NCBI GenBank assembly: GCA_036768485.1 | Contig: JAVLUZ010000340.1 | Location: forward strand, 7,765,802-7,829,801 | Source of the DNA: Mermis nigrescens | Taxonomy: Eukaryota; Nematoda; Enoplea; Mermithida; Mermithidae | Reading direction: 5' to 3' | DNA length: 64,000 nucleotides | Part shown: piece after piece, positions 41,531 to 52,888 of the stretch | Layout of the letters: the number at the start of each line of letters is the position of its first letter | Numbering within the stretch: position 1 is the stretch's first letter | Notes under the pieces: model-generated | The model's database searches: none | Told to the model about the DNA's origin: nothing | Seen by the model: only the letters and a program-made list of their open reading frames with translations | Program-made: the position numbers and the translations under genes

Positions 41531-44447
41531 TCTAATATCAATCAAAAAAACCGGGTTTGGACGAGTAAAACCGAGAGTGATGCTCCGGGCAATGGCGCGG
41601 AGCTTTGGACTTGCAATCAGAATTGGTTTCGCAACGTCTAATAGAGCGATCCCTGGTCGGTGACACAATCCGCTGTGGCAAACGCTGACGTAAATTGCAA
41701 TGCGGATCAACAGGCGTATCTTTGTCATCTGAATCATCGGCGTGATGAGGTAATGGCTGCGCCGGCAACTTGTACTGATTGGTGGAGAACCCATAAGAGC
41801 GACGCGGTGGTGACAAAGATGGATGCTCTTCGGGACGCATTGTGGGATGCGGCTCCGGCAACAATGGCTGTCTTTTTGGGCGTGACTGCATACGTTGCTC
41901 AAAGGTATTGCGATTTGGTTGCGACGTTGAGTAAAAGACTCATGCTTGTTGTTGATGTGGGCGCAATGTATGGCCAGCTGAGGAATACAAATGCGATTAC
42001 GAGTGCGACTGCCTCGACGGGTGCGGTACTTGCCGCCCTTCGTCAATATGGCGAGCACCTAATTGTTGTTCCATTTATGGTTTGGCTTGACAAAGTCGCT
42101 TTTGACGCTCCTTCTCTAAATTTTTCAAGCGATGGAGAGCACACAACATTTCAACCTTATAAAATTTGTTAATTTTTTGGTTATGCTCTTTGTCAGAGGT
42201 GTGACAAATGGTGGACAAAACAATTAGCAATCCAGGGCAACGGGCAAGGGTCATGCTGCGCCTCGGTAACTTGGGGGCGGTTCCTCCTTGCTCCTTCTGC
42301 TTGATGACCATCCTCATTTTTCGGATCTCGATTTGGGTATCAATTTCCAAATTGAGGACATGTCTGCATACTTTTGCCTTAGATCCTCTTGGATCTTGTG
42401 AAGAAGGCATGCTGTTTGCGGGTTGTTGCATTGGTTTCGGCCTGCAACTTCTGTTGCTCCTTCCAAATTCGGGCTAAATCTTCCTGCAATTTATTGCACA
42501 AATAATATGTCAATTTTTGATGTTGGCCATAGTGGTCAAAATGGACCGGCATGACAAAATGCGGGTCGGCCTCCAAGCAAATGGCTCTAATTTGGCGGTG
42601 CAATTTGTCTGGCTCATCAATGTTCTCAGTCAATTCGGGAAACTCCAGAAAGGCTTCAAGCGGCAAATTGGTATAAGACGGCCCAATAAATGCAACGCGA
42701 ATCATGCGTCGCAACTGTTCAATCATAGGCCAGGTGATGGCTGGGTCGTTGTATACAGCAGCAAAATGATAGAATCGACAATCCTAAAATTCGAGTAAGA
42801 GTTTTGCACGCATAACGTCTGGCAACAAAAATATTGGCATACAATGGGAAATCATATTGTAATCGTTTTATAATTCGCAAAAATTTTCGAAGATGTCAAA
42901 CATTTGGCGCATCATAATTAACCCTTTATTATAGGCCATCCGGAAAACCGGACGCAACTTTGATGGCTCACCACAGCCACAATGTAGTAGTAAGGGGTGT
43001 GATCCTGCAAACTAAGATACTTCATAGGTACTTAAACTTAAATGCTTATGCACTTTTACCACGAGCAATTACCCTGAGTGCCCGCCTAGCACAAAGCACA
43101 AGGGTCTTTATGTCGCGGATCCGCGACACACGCGCGGTGTCAGCGGGGGTACCCCGTAGCATTGCCTGGGATTTTTTGAAACCTTGATAACTTTGTACCT
43201 ATTTAGATTGCACGAAAACAAAAAATCATCGAATATATGCGTTGCAGATAAAAAATTACTGTGGTATTTTCAACCCTGGGACAGGTGATACCTTGTGGCC
43301 CTTAATTAAGAGTTAAAATTAGCGCCATATGGCAAGGCGCGGGATGCTGATGATGCGGGCGCGGGATTTAACAACATTTTGCACAGCGTTTTGAGAGTTG
43401 GATGATTGACCGAGAATTCCAACGGAACTTCGTATAACATAAGTCCGGTCGTAATGAAAAAGCAATTTTGGGCGAAATATGTGTCCGGATAATACAAACG
43501 TTGGAATACGCTAGGTTGCGTAATAAATCGCGGCGTTGGTCTGCGGTCAGTATCTATCACGACTGGCGCAACATCTGATGAAACCAATGGGCGTTGTGGC
43601 GCTATTGGAATGGGCAAATAGCGCAAATGAGAAGCGTACAGTTTGTTGTAGAAGCGTTGAACAATGTCCAACATTTTGTTATAGAACAAATGTCCACGTT
43701 TGGAGCCAATCCAAGTGCAAAAATTATGCATGCTATCAATGGACAAATAGTTTGGTACGTCATGGCTTAATGATTTGGCTAATTGGTAAAAGTATGCAGT
43801 GAAGCAAGCGGCATTCTGCTGCTGAGCCGTTAATGGATTTTGTAACTTTTTGATTACAGCGGCAATGGACTGTGGCGCTTCTGATAAATTTCATGCAACA
43901 TGTGGGATGCGCAATGCTTCAAAAACAGCATCTGTATTCAACGTACGCGTTGATTCAGCATTGGACGGTGTGGTAGAATACATGGCGCTTGCCTGCAATG
44001 CATCAGGCGGCAGCAATGTCGCTTGTGGTTGCGGCGGTGACATAATTTTGGTCACCGTAGAGTCCATCATGAGCGGAGGCATCGGGCAATTTTTGTCCCA
44101 ATTGGATGGCTGCGTCAGCAAAACAATTGACAACGCTTGCGAGAAAATTGGCAATGCTTGCAACATAGTTGCCATCAGTTGCAAGACAATTGGTAGCAAA
44201 TGCGCAATAATTGGCAAGGCGTGTGACACAATTGGTAATGCTTGCAAAATAATTGGCAAGGCTTGCAAAATAATTGGCAGCAGCTGCGAAACAATTAGTA
44301 ATGCTTGCAAAACTATGGGTAATGCTTGCAAAATGATTGGCATCACTTATTGCTTGTGAAATAAACAGCGTCAATAGCGAAATAGTCAGCGACGGCTCGA
44401 TTGCTAATGTTGAAGTGGTAATTGGTGGAATAAATTGTGAAATGCTG
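41531..44447 (-). pseudogene. ORF X of R2, C-terminal part
   Basis: Homologous to X of R1. Legible pieces are a coding minisatellite (44346-44100) giving LPIILQA heptads; QRLYYPDTYFAQNCFFITT followed by LMLYEVPLEF at about 43510-43410; an MIRVAFIGPSYTNLPLEAF stretch (about 42720-42640) followed by FPELTENIDEP; and an acidic then arginine- and serine-rich end (DDSDDKDTP ... SSKPGFFD) stopping near 41538. Frames are broken in several places. Family unknown; this part is separated from its N-terminal part by D2. Confidence 0.5.
44100..44346. repeat. 21-bp coding minisatellite in X
   Basis: A repeating unit close to ATTGGCAAGGCTTGCAAAATA (plus strand) gives a seven-residue repeat LPIILQA on the minus strand. 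There are about eleven degenerate units. Confidence 0.75.
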
Positions 44448-44654
44448 GCCGGTGTAGCATCGGTAAGTGTCCGGGCGGTAAAGTGTCCGGGCGGTAAAGT
44501 GTCCGGCTGGACACTTTACAATGCGGCAAAGTGTCCGGCAGACACATTACAATGAGCAGTAAAGTGTCCGGCCTTGCTGTAAAGTGTCCGGGTCATGTTG
44601 TTCTTATTTTTCGTAAGTAACAGTAGCAAAGTTGCATATGCATGTATGTACTTA

Positions 44655-47600
44655 TCATAGGTAGCGCGTTAGCGCGTACCTATAATATACTTGGGTACCC
44701 CCAACACCTGGGCACCCCCCTACAGCTATAACGGGACACTTCTGGAAGGTGCGGTTTTTTTTAAAAGAAAGATAATAAAAAAATTCGCTGCCCGTGTTTT
44801 TTTGTTTTTCTTGAAACTCAAAATTGACTGTGTAAAGAAGGTGTAAAGTTTTTGTGTAACGTTATAACATAGGACAAATTTTGGGACCTTTTTACTGCGG
44901 CATGTGGACAACTGAGTATTGATGATTCGAAGGATTGAACAGAATAGGATAATAGAGGGATGAATTCTACAGATGACACTTTTTTGTTTTTTGAAATTCG
45001 CATTATTTATTGAACGGCAGTGTAAAGAGTGCGAAAATCTGGGGGTGAAAAAGCACTTTTTGGTCGAGTTTTCAACCTTCCTATGTCCGATACTAACTCC
45101 GGTTATGAGGTTTTTGAAATGTTTTCTGACAGAAATGTAGAGCGGATCAAGGGCTACATTCTGCATATAAGCAAAGTCTTCTATGCTCTATGGTGAGTTA
45201 GATCCTGGGGTTTAAAGCTTACACTCTAGTGGATGGTGTAAAAAAACGGATTTTAACTAAGATTTCTCTGCCAAATTTTTCCGCTTATGAGTCAGTGCAA
45301 ATCGAAGACAGCATTAATAAAGTGCCTCACAGGGGCTAAACATCGCAGCAAACCGCATTTAAAAAAACGCAATATTGAGTTATTTATCGGGGTGTAAAGT
45401 TCGAAATCAGAGGTAAAAAATGGGCTAAAAAACACGTTTTTTCCGAAGTTTGATTGATAAATCATGCCAAATAATTTTTGCAACAGAATCTTGGCACACA
45501 GGAATGTACTACGATTTAAAAGCTACAAATTGTACCAAACCGAATTTCTTTAAACTCAATGGGGAGTTCGGTACGGAATTTTAAAGTTTACAGTGTTCTA
45601 AATGATGGAAAATACGTTTTTGTTGCGTTTTTTGTTCGCCACTTTCTCCGTCCAGAAGTCGGGATAAGTCTGATAGAATAAAAATAAAGTGCTTTATATC
45701 GGGTGCATGTCAAAGCAAATTGTCTATACATTAATATTTAGCGAGTGTAAAGTCAAAAATTTGGAGTTTTAAATGCGTTTCTGTCTTGTTTTTTCTGCCT
45801 GCTTCTCCGGTTACGAGTCAGGGACACGTTTATCAAGTCTAGAAATGGACCAGGAATCAAATTTGATATGCCAGTCTGGCGCATATGTTTACACTCTACG
45901 GTGTTGTAAAGTAGTTTACACCAATTGTTAGTTTGCCCATAGAACATTATGTAGACTTAATTTTTTCATAAATATTAATCGTAATATCGGAACAATATCA
46001 AAATTACGAATCTGACTAAAATCTTCTTTACACTAGGTGTTTACATGAAGTTTACACTACATATATATTTATCTTCGTTTTTGAGCATTCCTGAAACCTA
46101 ATTTTTCCTTGGAGCCTAGAAGTTTTCAAAGGATCAAATGTGAGATTTCACGTAGGCGCGTTTGTTTACATCCAACAGTGATGTAAAGTAGTTTACATTC
46201 ATTGTTTATATGTCCTCAGACCATTGTGGATACATAATTTTTTCATGAATGTTGATCATAATATCCGAGTAATTTTTTACACAGCATGTTAGCCTTTGTT
46301 CTAGAGCATTGCAAAAATCGAAATTTTTTCCTGAGATATAAAAATTTACAGGGAATGAAATATATACGTCAATTGGGCGCGCTTGCTTACACTCAGCAGT
46401 ATTGCAAAGTGGTTTAAACCTAATGTTTATTGTCTTTAAAACATTATGGAGACTCATTTTTCCATAAATGTTGAAAGAAATATCGGAGCAATATCAAAAT
46501 TACGAATCCGACTAAAATATTCTTTACGCTATGTGTTTGTGTAAAGTTTACGTTACGTGTTAACCCTACTTCGATAGACTTGCAGAGACTTTGTAACTGA
46601 AGTCAAGAAATTTTCAAGGATTCATATGTGAGACATCAATTAAGTGAGTTTGTTTACCCTCAAAAGTAATCTAAAGTGATTTAAAAATTATGTTCAAGTG
46701 TCCTTAGATCATTGAAGAGATGTAATTTTGTCTAAAATGGGTTGCATTAAAGTTAAATCTTTCTTAGCCGTGTTTATAATATGTTTCACAAAATCTTGCA
46801 CATGGAGAGCTATCGTTTAATTGATGTAAATTGCCTGCAAAAGTGGTTTAAAATGAACCAGCAATCACACTACTGTGCACAGAAGTCGACAAAGATATAC
46901 AGCTTTATTGTAATCATGTACATTAATAAGCCGTAAACTGTTAGTATTCTCTACACCTAGTAGTTGTGTAAAGTTTGCACTATTCATTTGTTGTTAATAT
47001 GTAGTCTATACTACAAATTTATTTTACTACCAAATCAAAGCGTTAGTGTTCCTTACATTTGATATTTGCGTGAAGTTTTTGAATTTTTGCCGAAAATCTT
47101 TGCCTTCTAATTTACCAACATCCCGCCTTTTCCATTTTCTTGAAGTTTAAAATCTTTTATAATTCTCTCATAATTTAATGGTGGGTTTTAACTTTAAGTT
47201 TCTCTTGGTTTACAACTCTCGCTTAGCAAGCTCATTTTTCAAAACTTTTTCATAGTGATCAGATTAGTTGCTTTTAGTTTGGAATTGGTGGACGGTCGTT
47301 ATTTTATTACTCGGCTTAAATAAACCAAGTGACTATCTTTTGATTATTTTCTTCATCGCAAATTCAAACACCCAATTTTCAATTTGAAAATTGACCCAAT
47401 TTTCAATTTGAAAATTGATCCAATTTTCAATTTGAAAATTGAAAATTGGGTGTTTTCAATTTCAAAAGTCACAACACATTGTGCTTGTGTATTGATTGAG
47501 TGAGGATTTGCAATGTGAATTCGTTGGTTAAATTTTTGTGCTTGATTATAAGTGAACTGCACATTAAGAAGAAATAACTTAATGCAGTTTTAATTTGAAA

Positions 47601-48522
47601 ATGGATGGTGTCAATAAGGTTGTCTTGTTTAAAAAGGATAATGCTGATGTTAAGAACAATATTGTTTTCCGCGTTCTTGGACTGTTGTCATTATTGTGGC
47701 ATGTTACTGATTGTGTTTACTGACTGATGTACTGAAATCACGCTAATTAAAAGTAGTGTACTAGCAAAGAAAAATGCTCCGATGGAACAAAAAAGATGAA
47801 TATACTTGGAATTGTGGATTATTATGGATGTAAAAGGAGGGGACTAGGAAAAATCTACCTAAAGTCGGAAAATCTGCTAAAAATCACACTTTCTCTAAGC
47901 AACGCAAAAAATCGATGTATATTCTGCGGCCTCTAAAAAAGTGTCTTTTTTAAATAATGTTCGAAGTTTCAGATAAGAGTGTATAAACGAAATCTATCAA
48001 GGTTACTTTTTTAAATTGCTGGCACCTGATTGATAGAAAACTAAGAGGTATTGTATTTAAAGTTGTTTTGTTTTATGAGCATTATAGCAAGCAAATCAGG
48101 AGCCGATTGATTAGTGCACACAATCGTTTCGGGCATGCTAGTGTATCTACATTAAGTCTGTTTCAAGTCAACTTACGTGTTTCCTACTGTTTTTAACCAA
48201 CCATGTCTTCAATTGTCTTCGATGTTTGCTATTTCATTCAATTGGCTTGGAAGACTGTTAGTTTACTTAATATCATTTCCCATAGCTACTGCATAGCTAA
48301 CGTGCTGCTGTTTCAATCATTGTTATGGTTGAATATTTATTTTAATCTGTTGGCCGCAGAATATACATCGATTTTTTGCGTTGCTTAGAGAAAGTGTGAT
48401 TTTTAGCAGATTTTCCGACTTTAGGTAGATTTTTCCTAGTCCCCTCCTTTTACATCCATAATAATCCACAATTCCAAGTATATTCATCTTTTTTGTTCCA
48501 TCGGAGCATTTTTCTTTGCTAG
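44655..48522 (-). mobile_element. Repeat E-C, 3.87 kb
   Basis: Third copy of E, inverted. The D1 sequence shows the empty site: after removal of E-C, GTTGAA joins TAA with no duplicated bases. Its inverted repeat is at 47761-48522. Confidence 0.85.
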
Positions 48523-48843
48523 TTCAACAATAAACTGACTATTGTTCATGCACAATGCAATGCTGTGACCTTTGACCGCTTGTTATGATCAAAAATCGTA
48601 TGACTTTTTGGTTGCTTCTGATGCGTAAATATTCTGGTGTTCATTTAAAATATTTCGCCGTTATCGAAAGTGTGTTGCGAATTGGAGGCTCTGATCCTCC
48701 AAAGTTTCTGAAAAATATCTTTGAATTTTGGCGGTTAATCGAAAGGTTGGTGAAATATTCGGAATTTCTATTAATTCGACGGTTAATCAAAAGGTTGGTG
48801 AACCATTTGGATCTTCTATTCATTCGGCGATAATCAGCTTGTT

Positions 48844-49500
48844 AGTAGTATACCGTGCTTCCCTAGGGGGCAGATCTTATAAGCGTTGTAGTGTTATAAG
48901 ATAGGCAGAAGCTGCTCCCTGGCCCAAAATCGAGGTTGCGCCAGGGAGCAAATTGGTTGGGGACCTGCCCGGACCTGTTCGTAAGCCTAAGGAGTGCCTG
49001 AGGGGCCACCAGTAAGGCTAGGGGTCCTGAAAAGGGGTTTTTCCGCATTTTATCGATTTTTTTACAGTAATAGCTGGTTCCAAAACAACTTGTTCCGAAA
49101 TAAAGGCAATATAAGTTGCCCAGTCCTAAAGAGTACTGTTGTATTTTGTGGGGGACTAGTGTAAAGTGTAAAGTAGTGTAAAGTGTAAAGCAGTGTAAAG
49201 TGTAAAGTAGTGTAAAGCAAGCTTAAGGAAAAAGTTTTTTCCTAATTTTTAAACAATTTTAGAATTTAAATGCATCAGCTTCAAGAGCTTCATTTTTTCG
49301 TACAGTAACAGTTGGCTCCGAAACAACTTGTTCCGAAACAACATTGTCGGTGTGTGTGTGTGGTGTGGTGGGGGTAGCAGTCCCTGTGGGAGTCCACAGC
49401 GCCACCTCCACAAGCGCTACTGCATTCACTATAGCCGTTATAATTAGTTCACGAAAGTAGTCAGCTATTTCATCATCAGATCGTAGCAATTATAATCTAC
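48844..49500 (+). repeat. Left TIR of P2
   Basis: 657 bp, inverted copy at 51921-52580. The outer 20 bp resemble the P1 TIR (TATACCGTGCTTCCCTAG). The rest differs and has TGTAAAG short repeats at 49160-49215 and a GT run at 49350-49362. Confidence 0.9.
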
Positions 49501-50176
49501 GCGCAAATTATTTATTTTGATGGCCTTTGGCCCTTCATAAAACAAAACATTGTCCTAGTAAACTTGAATTTGGTAGTTAGGTACTAGAACATTTTGAATT
49601 TTTTCAACAGCATCAAGAGCGTAATTTTCTTTATCAGTGCTGAGGTTAGCTTTGTGCATTAAATCTAAAGCAAGTTGCTTTTGTAGCGTGCAACGGCTTT
49701 TATCTCCTTTTCTAATAGACTCCATTTAGGGCTCTTGTCCAGCTTTGCTATTCCTGTGACAACAGCTCTAGGTAGTGATAAATTATCAATTGATGCAATT
49801 TTAATGTACGCTCCTCTGCCAAATTGTGGTTGTTTGTCTTCTATGACTACCTTGAAGATCATATCTTCGTCAAAGCTGAGCTCACTGGACTGTTCTATGT
49901 TTTCTATAATACTGAAAACTTTGTCGGCGTTCAAATACTGACGCTGAGTGAAAGAGACTAATATAGGGAAGTCAGGGCACAAATGCCCAATGCGCATGCC
50001 TATCTGACTGTCTGCGGGTAATGCTTGAGTATCTGCTGGATAGCTTGCTCAAACATCTCTTCTATATCAGGACTGTCATCAAGATTTCGGAACTTTAGCC
50101 GAAACGTCCTTGCAATTGACTTAAACCTACGAACAGAAGTGAATGAGTGTTTGCTTACTTCAAAAAATTGATCCGT
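49500..50176 (-). pseudogene. Polymerase B N-terminal fragment in P2
   Basis: Same region as in P1: VSFTQRQYLNADKVFSIIEN and DNLSLPRAVVTG in the open piece 49997-49665, then the MHKANLS and DAVEKIQNVLVPNYQ stretch, then VLFYEGPKA. It ends at the left TIR. The start codon is ACG instead of ATG (50174-50176) and several stops are present. Confidence 0.75.
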
Positions 50177-50212
50177 TTTTGTGGAAAACTATAACATATA
50201 CTGTTTGACCCT

Positions 50213-50279
50213 TATTTATAGACAAAATTATTGCGTTAGATGGTAAGAATCCAAAAACTAGGAATGATGTTTATAAATA
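50213..50279. promoter_or_regulatory. Divergent TATAAATA boxes of P2
   Basis: A minus-strand box at 50213-50220 serves the polymerase fragment and a plus-strand box at 50272-50279 serves integrase, 27 bp before its ATG at 50306. Same layout as the paired boxes of P1. Confidence 0.7.
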
Positions 50280-50305
50280 GATGGAATGCTAAAAATTGTT
50301 CAAGA

Positions 50306-51358
50306 ATGGAGAAAATACTTAAGAAACTGTACTACGATCCACAAAGTGGATACACTGGCGTTAATCAACTTTACACTCGCATAAAAAAGATTCGCCCGAC
50401 TGTTAAATTAGAACAAGTACGTGCCTGGCTAGAAAAGCAACCCACCTATACTTTACACAAACCCGCCCTCAAGCATTATTCACGAAATAAAGTATTAGTA
50501 AGCAGCATTGATGAGCAATGGCAATGTGATATTGTAGATCTTAAACCTTTAGCGAAGCACAATGATAATTTTAAGTATCTCTTGAATTGCATAGACAGTT
50601 TTTCAAAATATGCATGGTCTGTTCCTCTAAAATCTAAAAGTTCAAAAGATGTTCTGACCGCTTTTCAAAGCATTTTAAATTCATCTAATCGAAAACCGTA
50701 CAAGCTGCAAACAGACGCAGGGACCGAATTTACAGAAAAGGACTTCCAGAAATTTCTAAAATCTGAATCTATCGATTTTTTTACGACCAGAAGCGAAACA
50801 AAAGCTAGCGTATTTGAACGTTTTAATCGAGCAGCTTAAAGAACGTATGTGGCAGTACTTCACCAAGAGCAATTCTTATAAATTTATTGACACCCGACTT
50901 GATGAAAAATTATAATCGCTCCAAGCATCGTACGATAGATACATCGCCAGCTAATGTGACCGTAAAAATTAGACGGAAATTTTGAATAGAGAATTAAGGA
51001 TTGATAAACAGAACGTTGTCTTTAAATTTAATATTGGCGATAAAGTCCGACTGAGTAAACTTAAGCGCACTTTTGAAAAAGGATTTTGGCCTAACTGGAC
51101 AGAGGAGTTTTTCGTAATTAAAGAAAGATATGCTCGAACCCCATCCGTTTATGTTCTAGAAGACCAAATGGGCGAAAGAGTCGAGGGTATTTTTATGAGC
51201 CTGAATTGCAAAAAATTGAAACAAAAACTGACGATTTGTATGTAATTGAAAAGATTTTGAAAACGCGTAAGAAAGGCAATAAAACTAATTATTTAGTACG
51301 GTGGCGAGGGTACCCAGAAAAGTTTGATTCCTGGGTCTCGAACATAATAAAGTTATAA
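50306..51358 (+). pseudogene. Polinton integrase with chromodomain in P2, frameshifted
   Basis: Starts MEKILKKLYYDPQSGYTG. The core is open to 50839 with WQCDIVDL, LQTDAGTEF and FERFNR, then shifts frame. Further pieces are at 50982-51245 and a chromodomain end (VRWRGYPEKFDSWVS) at about 51296-51345. The TAA stop (51356-51358) lies in the next promoter box, as in P1. Confidence 0.85.
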
Positions 51359-51361
51359 ATA
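51354..51361 (+). promoter_or_regulatory. TATAAATA box of the P2 FW gene
   Basis: AAAGTTATAAATAGTAAG, 34 bp before the ATG at 51396, overlapping the integrase stop. Confidence 0.7.
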
Positions 51362-51395
51362 GTAAGTAATTCTGTATTTCCAATTAAAGGCAAAA

Positions 51396-51712
51396 ATGGA
51401 GATCAGCCGATGTTTTTTCAATCATATGTTGCATCGTTTGTCACAATACACTTACTTGTCTGATGATGCAATTGGAGATTATTTTTGGCCCAAAATGAGC
51501 GAGCAATATAAGCAAACATTGCTGGAATTTGATGAGAATGCCATGTTGAGCTTCTCAAAGTATATCAGGAAACGATTAAAAAAGGGCGATATTTACACAT
51601 TATTTAAATTATGGGAATTTCTAAGTCCCGAGGCCAAATTTTATTTGGAAACCTTTACACCACACACATAGACGAGCACCTAATCTCATCCATGTCTAAG
51701 GTTTTAATATAA
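51396..51712 (+). pseudogene. FW-family small protein in P2, frameshift near end
   Basis: Starts MEISRCFFNHMLHRLSQY. The core DAIGDYFWPKMSEQYKQTL and FSKYIRKRLKKGD is nearly identical to P1 copy 1. The frame closes at 51671, but the conserved end (SSMSKVLI) continues in the next frame to 51712, so one base has been gained or lost near 51645-51655. Confidence 0.65.
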
Positions 51713-51714
51713 AG

Positions 51715-51915
51715 TTTTGCGGAGTTTGGAAAATTTTTTGTAAAGTTTGGAAATTTTTTTGTAAAGTTTGGAAATTTTTTTGTAAAGTCTGGAAAATTTT
51801 TTGTAAAGTTTGGAATTAATTTTGTGTGCTTAAGCATAGGAATTTTGCAGAGTTCGGAAAATTTTTTGTAAAGTTCGGAAATTTTTTTGTAAAGTTTGGA
51901 AAAATTTTTTGTAAA
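51715..51915. repeat. Minisatellite 3' of the P2 FW gene
   Basis: Tandem units close to TTTTGTAAAGTTTGGAAATTT, the reverse complement of the P1 array unit, with one TGCTTAAGCA palindrome near 51827-51836. Confidence 0.85.
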
Positions 51916-51920
51916 GTGTG

Positions 51921-52580
51921 TAGATTATAATCGCTACGATCTGATGACGAAATAGCTGACTACTTTCGTGAACTAACTATAACGGCTATAGTGAACGCAG
52001 TAGCGCTTGTGGAGGTGGCGCTGTGGACTCCCACAGGGACTGCTACCCCCACCACACCCACACACACACACACACCGACAATGTTGTTTCGGAACAAGTT
52101 GTTTCGGAGCCAACTGTTACTGTAAGAAAAAATGAAGCTCTTGAAGCTGATGCATTTAAATTCTAAAATTGTTTAAAAATTAGGAAAAAACTTTTCCCCT
52201 AAGCTTGCTTTACACTACTTTACACTTTACACTTCTTTACACTTTACACTACTTTACACTTTACACTAGTCCCCCATAAAATACAACAATACTCTTTAGG
52301 ACTGGGCAACTTATATTGCCTTTATTTCGGAACAAGTTGTTTTGGAACCAGCTATTACTGTAAAAAAATCAATAAAATGCGGAAAAACCCCTTTTCAGGA
52401 CCCCCTAGCCTTACTGGTGGCCCCTGAGGCACTCCTTAGGCTTACGAACAGGTCCGGGCGGGTCCCCAACCCATTTGCTCCCTGGCGCGACCTTGATTTT
52501 GGGCCAGGGAGCAGCTTCTGCCTATCTTATAACACAACAACGCTATAAGATCTGCCCCTAGGGAAGCACGGTATAATACT
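51921..52580 (-). repeat. Right TIR of P2
   Basis: 660 bp, inverted copy of 48844-49500 with few mismatches. Confidence 0.9.
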
Positions 52581-52888
52581 CTTGTTATTTATGCCATGGA
52601 TGTAAGCAAGCGTAACCAAATAGTAGCTTACTTGTCGACTGGCAAATACCCCAACAAAGCCTCAGAAAATGACCTAATTTTGCATCATTCCAAAAATCAT
52701 GCAGTGCATCAATAAATCGTCTGTGCTTAATTGTCCACTATCTTAACCAGCAAGAGCATTCCTAAATGACATTACGCTACACAAACATAGGCCGAACACT
52801 TTAAGACGGACCCGGACACTTTGTGGCATCTTAAAGTGTCCGGCCGGACACTTTACGATGCCGGACACTTTACCGCTGTGACACTGGC

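Larger units (their letters stand above)
48844..52580 (+). mobile_element. Mini-Polinton P2, deletion derivative
   Basis: 3,737 bp between AGTAGTATAC-type ends, flanked by CTTGTT on both sides (48838-48843, 52581-52586). Homologous D1 has CTTGTT once (complement at 39007-39012), proving the duplication. It keeps only the polymerase N-terminal fragment, integrase and one FW gene. All virion genes, TBP, the zinc-ribbon gene and FW copy 2 are absent. Confidence 0.9.
44448..52888 (-). mobile_element. DNA transposon D2, split by E-C and P2
   Basis: Ends GCCGGTGTA (44448) and ACACTGGC (52888) with GTGTCCGG clusters at 44466-44592 and 52790-52875. Removing E-C and P2 leaves a sequence collinear with D1 in inverse orientation. 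D2 lies inside ORF X of R2. Confidence 0.8.

Noticed and set aside
41660..42172. Plus-strand 170-codon frame
   Set aside because: It is antisense to ORF X, whose minus-strand reading is supported by homology to R1.
44100..44346. CRISPR-like regular repeats
   Set aside because: Units are contiguous 21-bp tandem repeats without unique spacers, inside a eukaryotic retroelement.
49259..49489. 76-codon frame in the P2 left TIR with DDEIADYF resembling the FW family
   Set aside because: The resemblance is limited to about eight residues, the frame is repeated in the other TIR, and the rest is low-complexity Thr/Pro.
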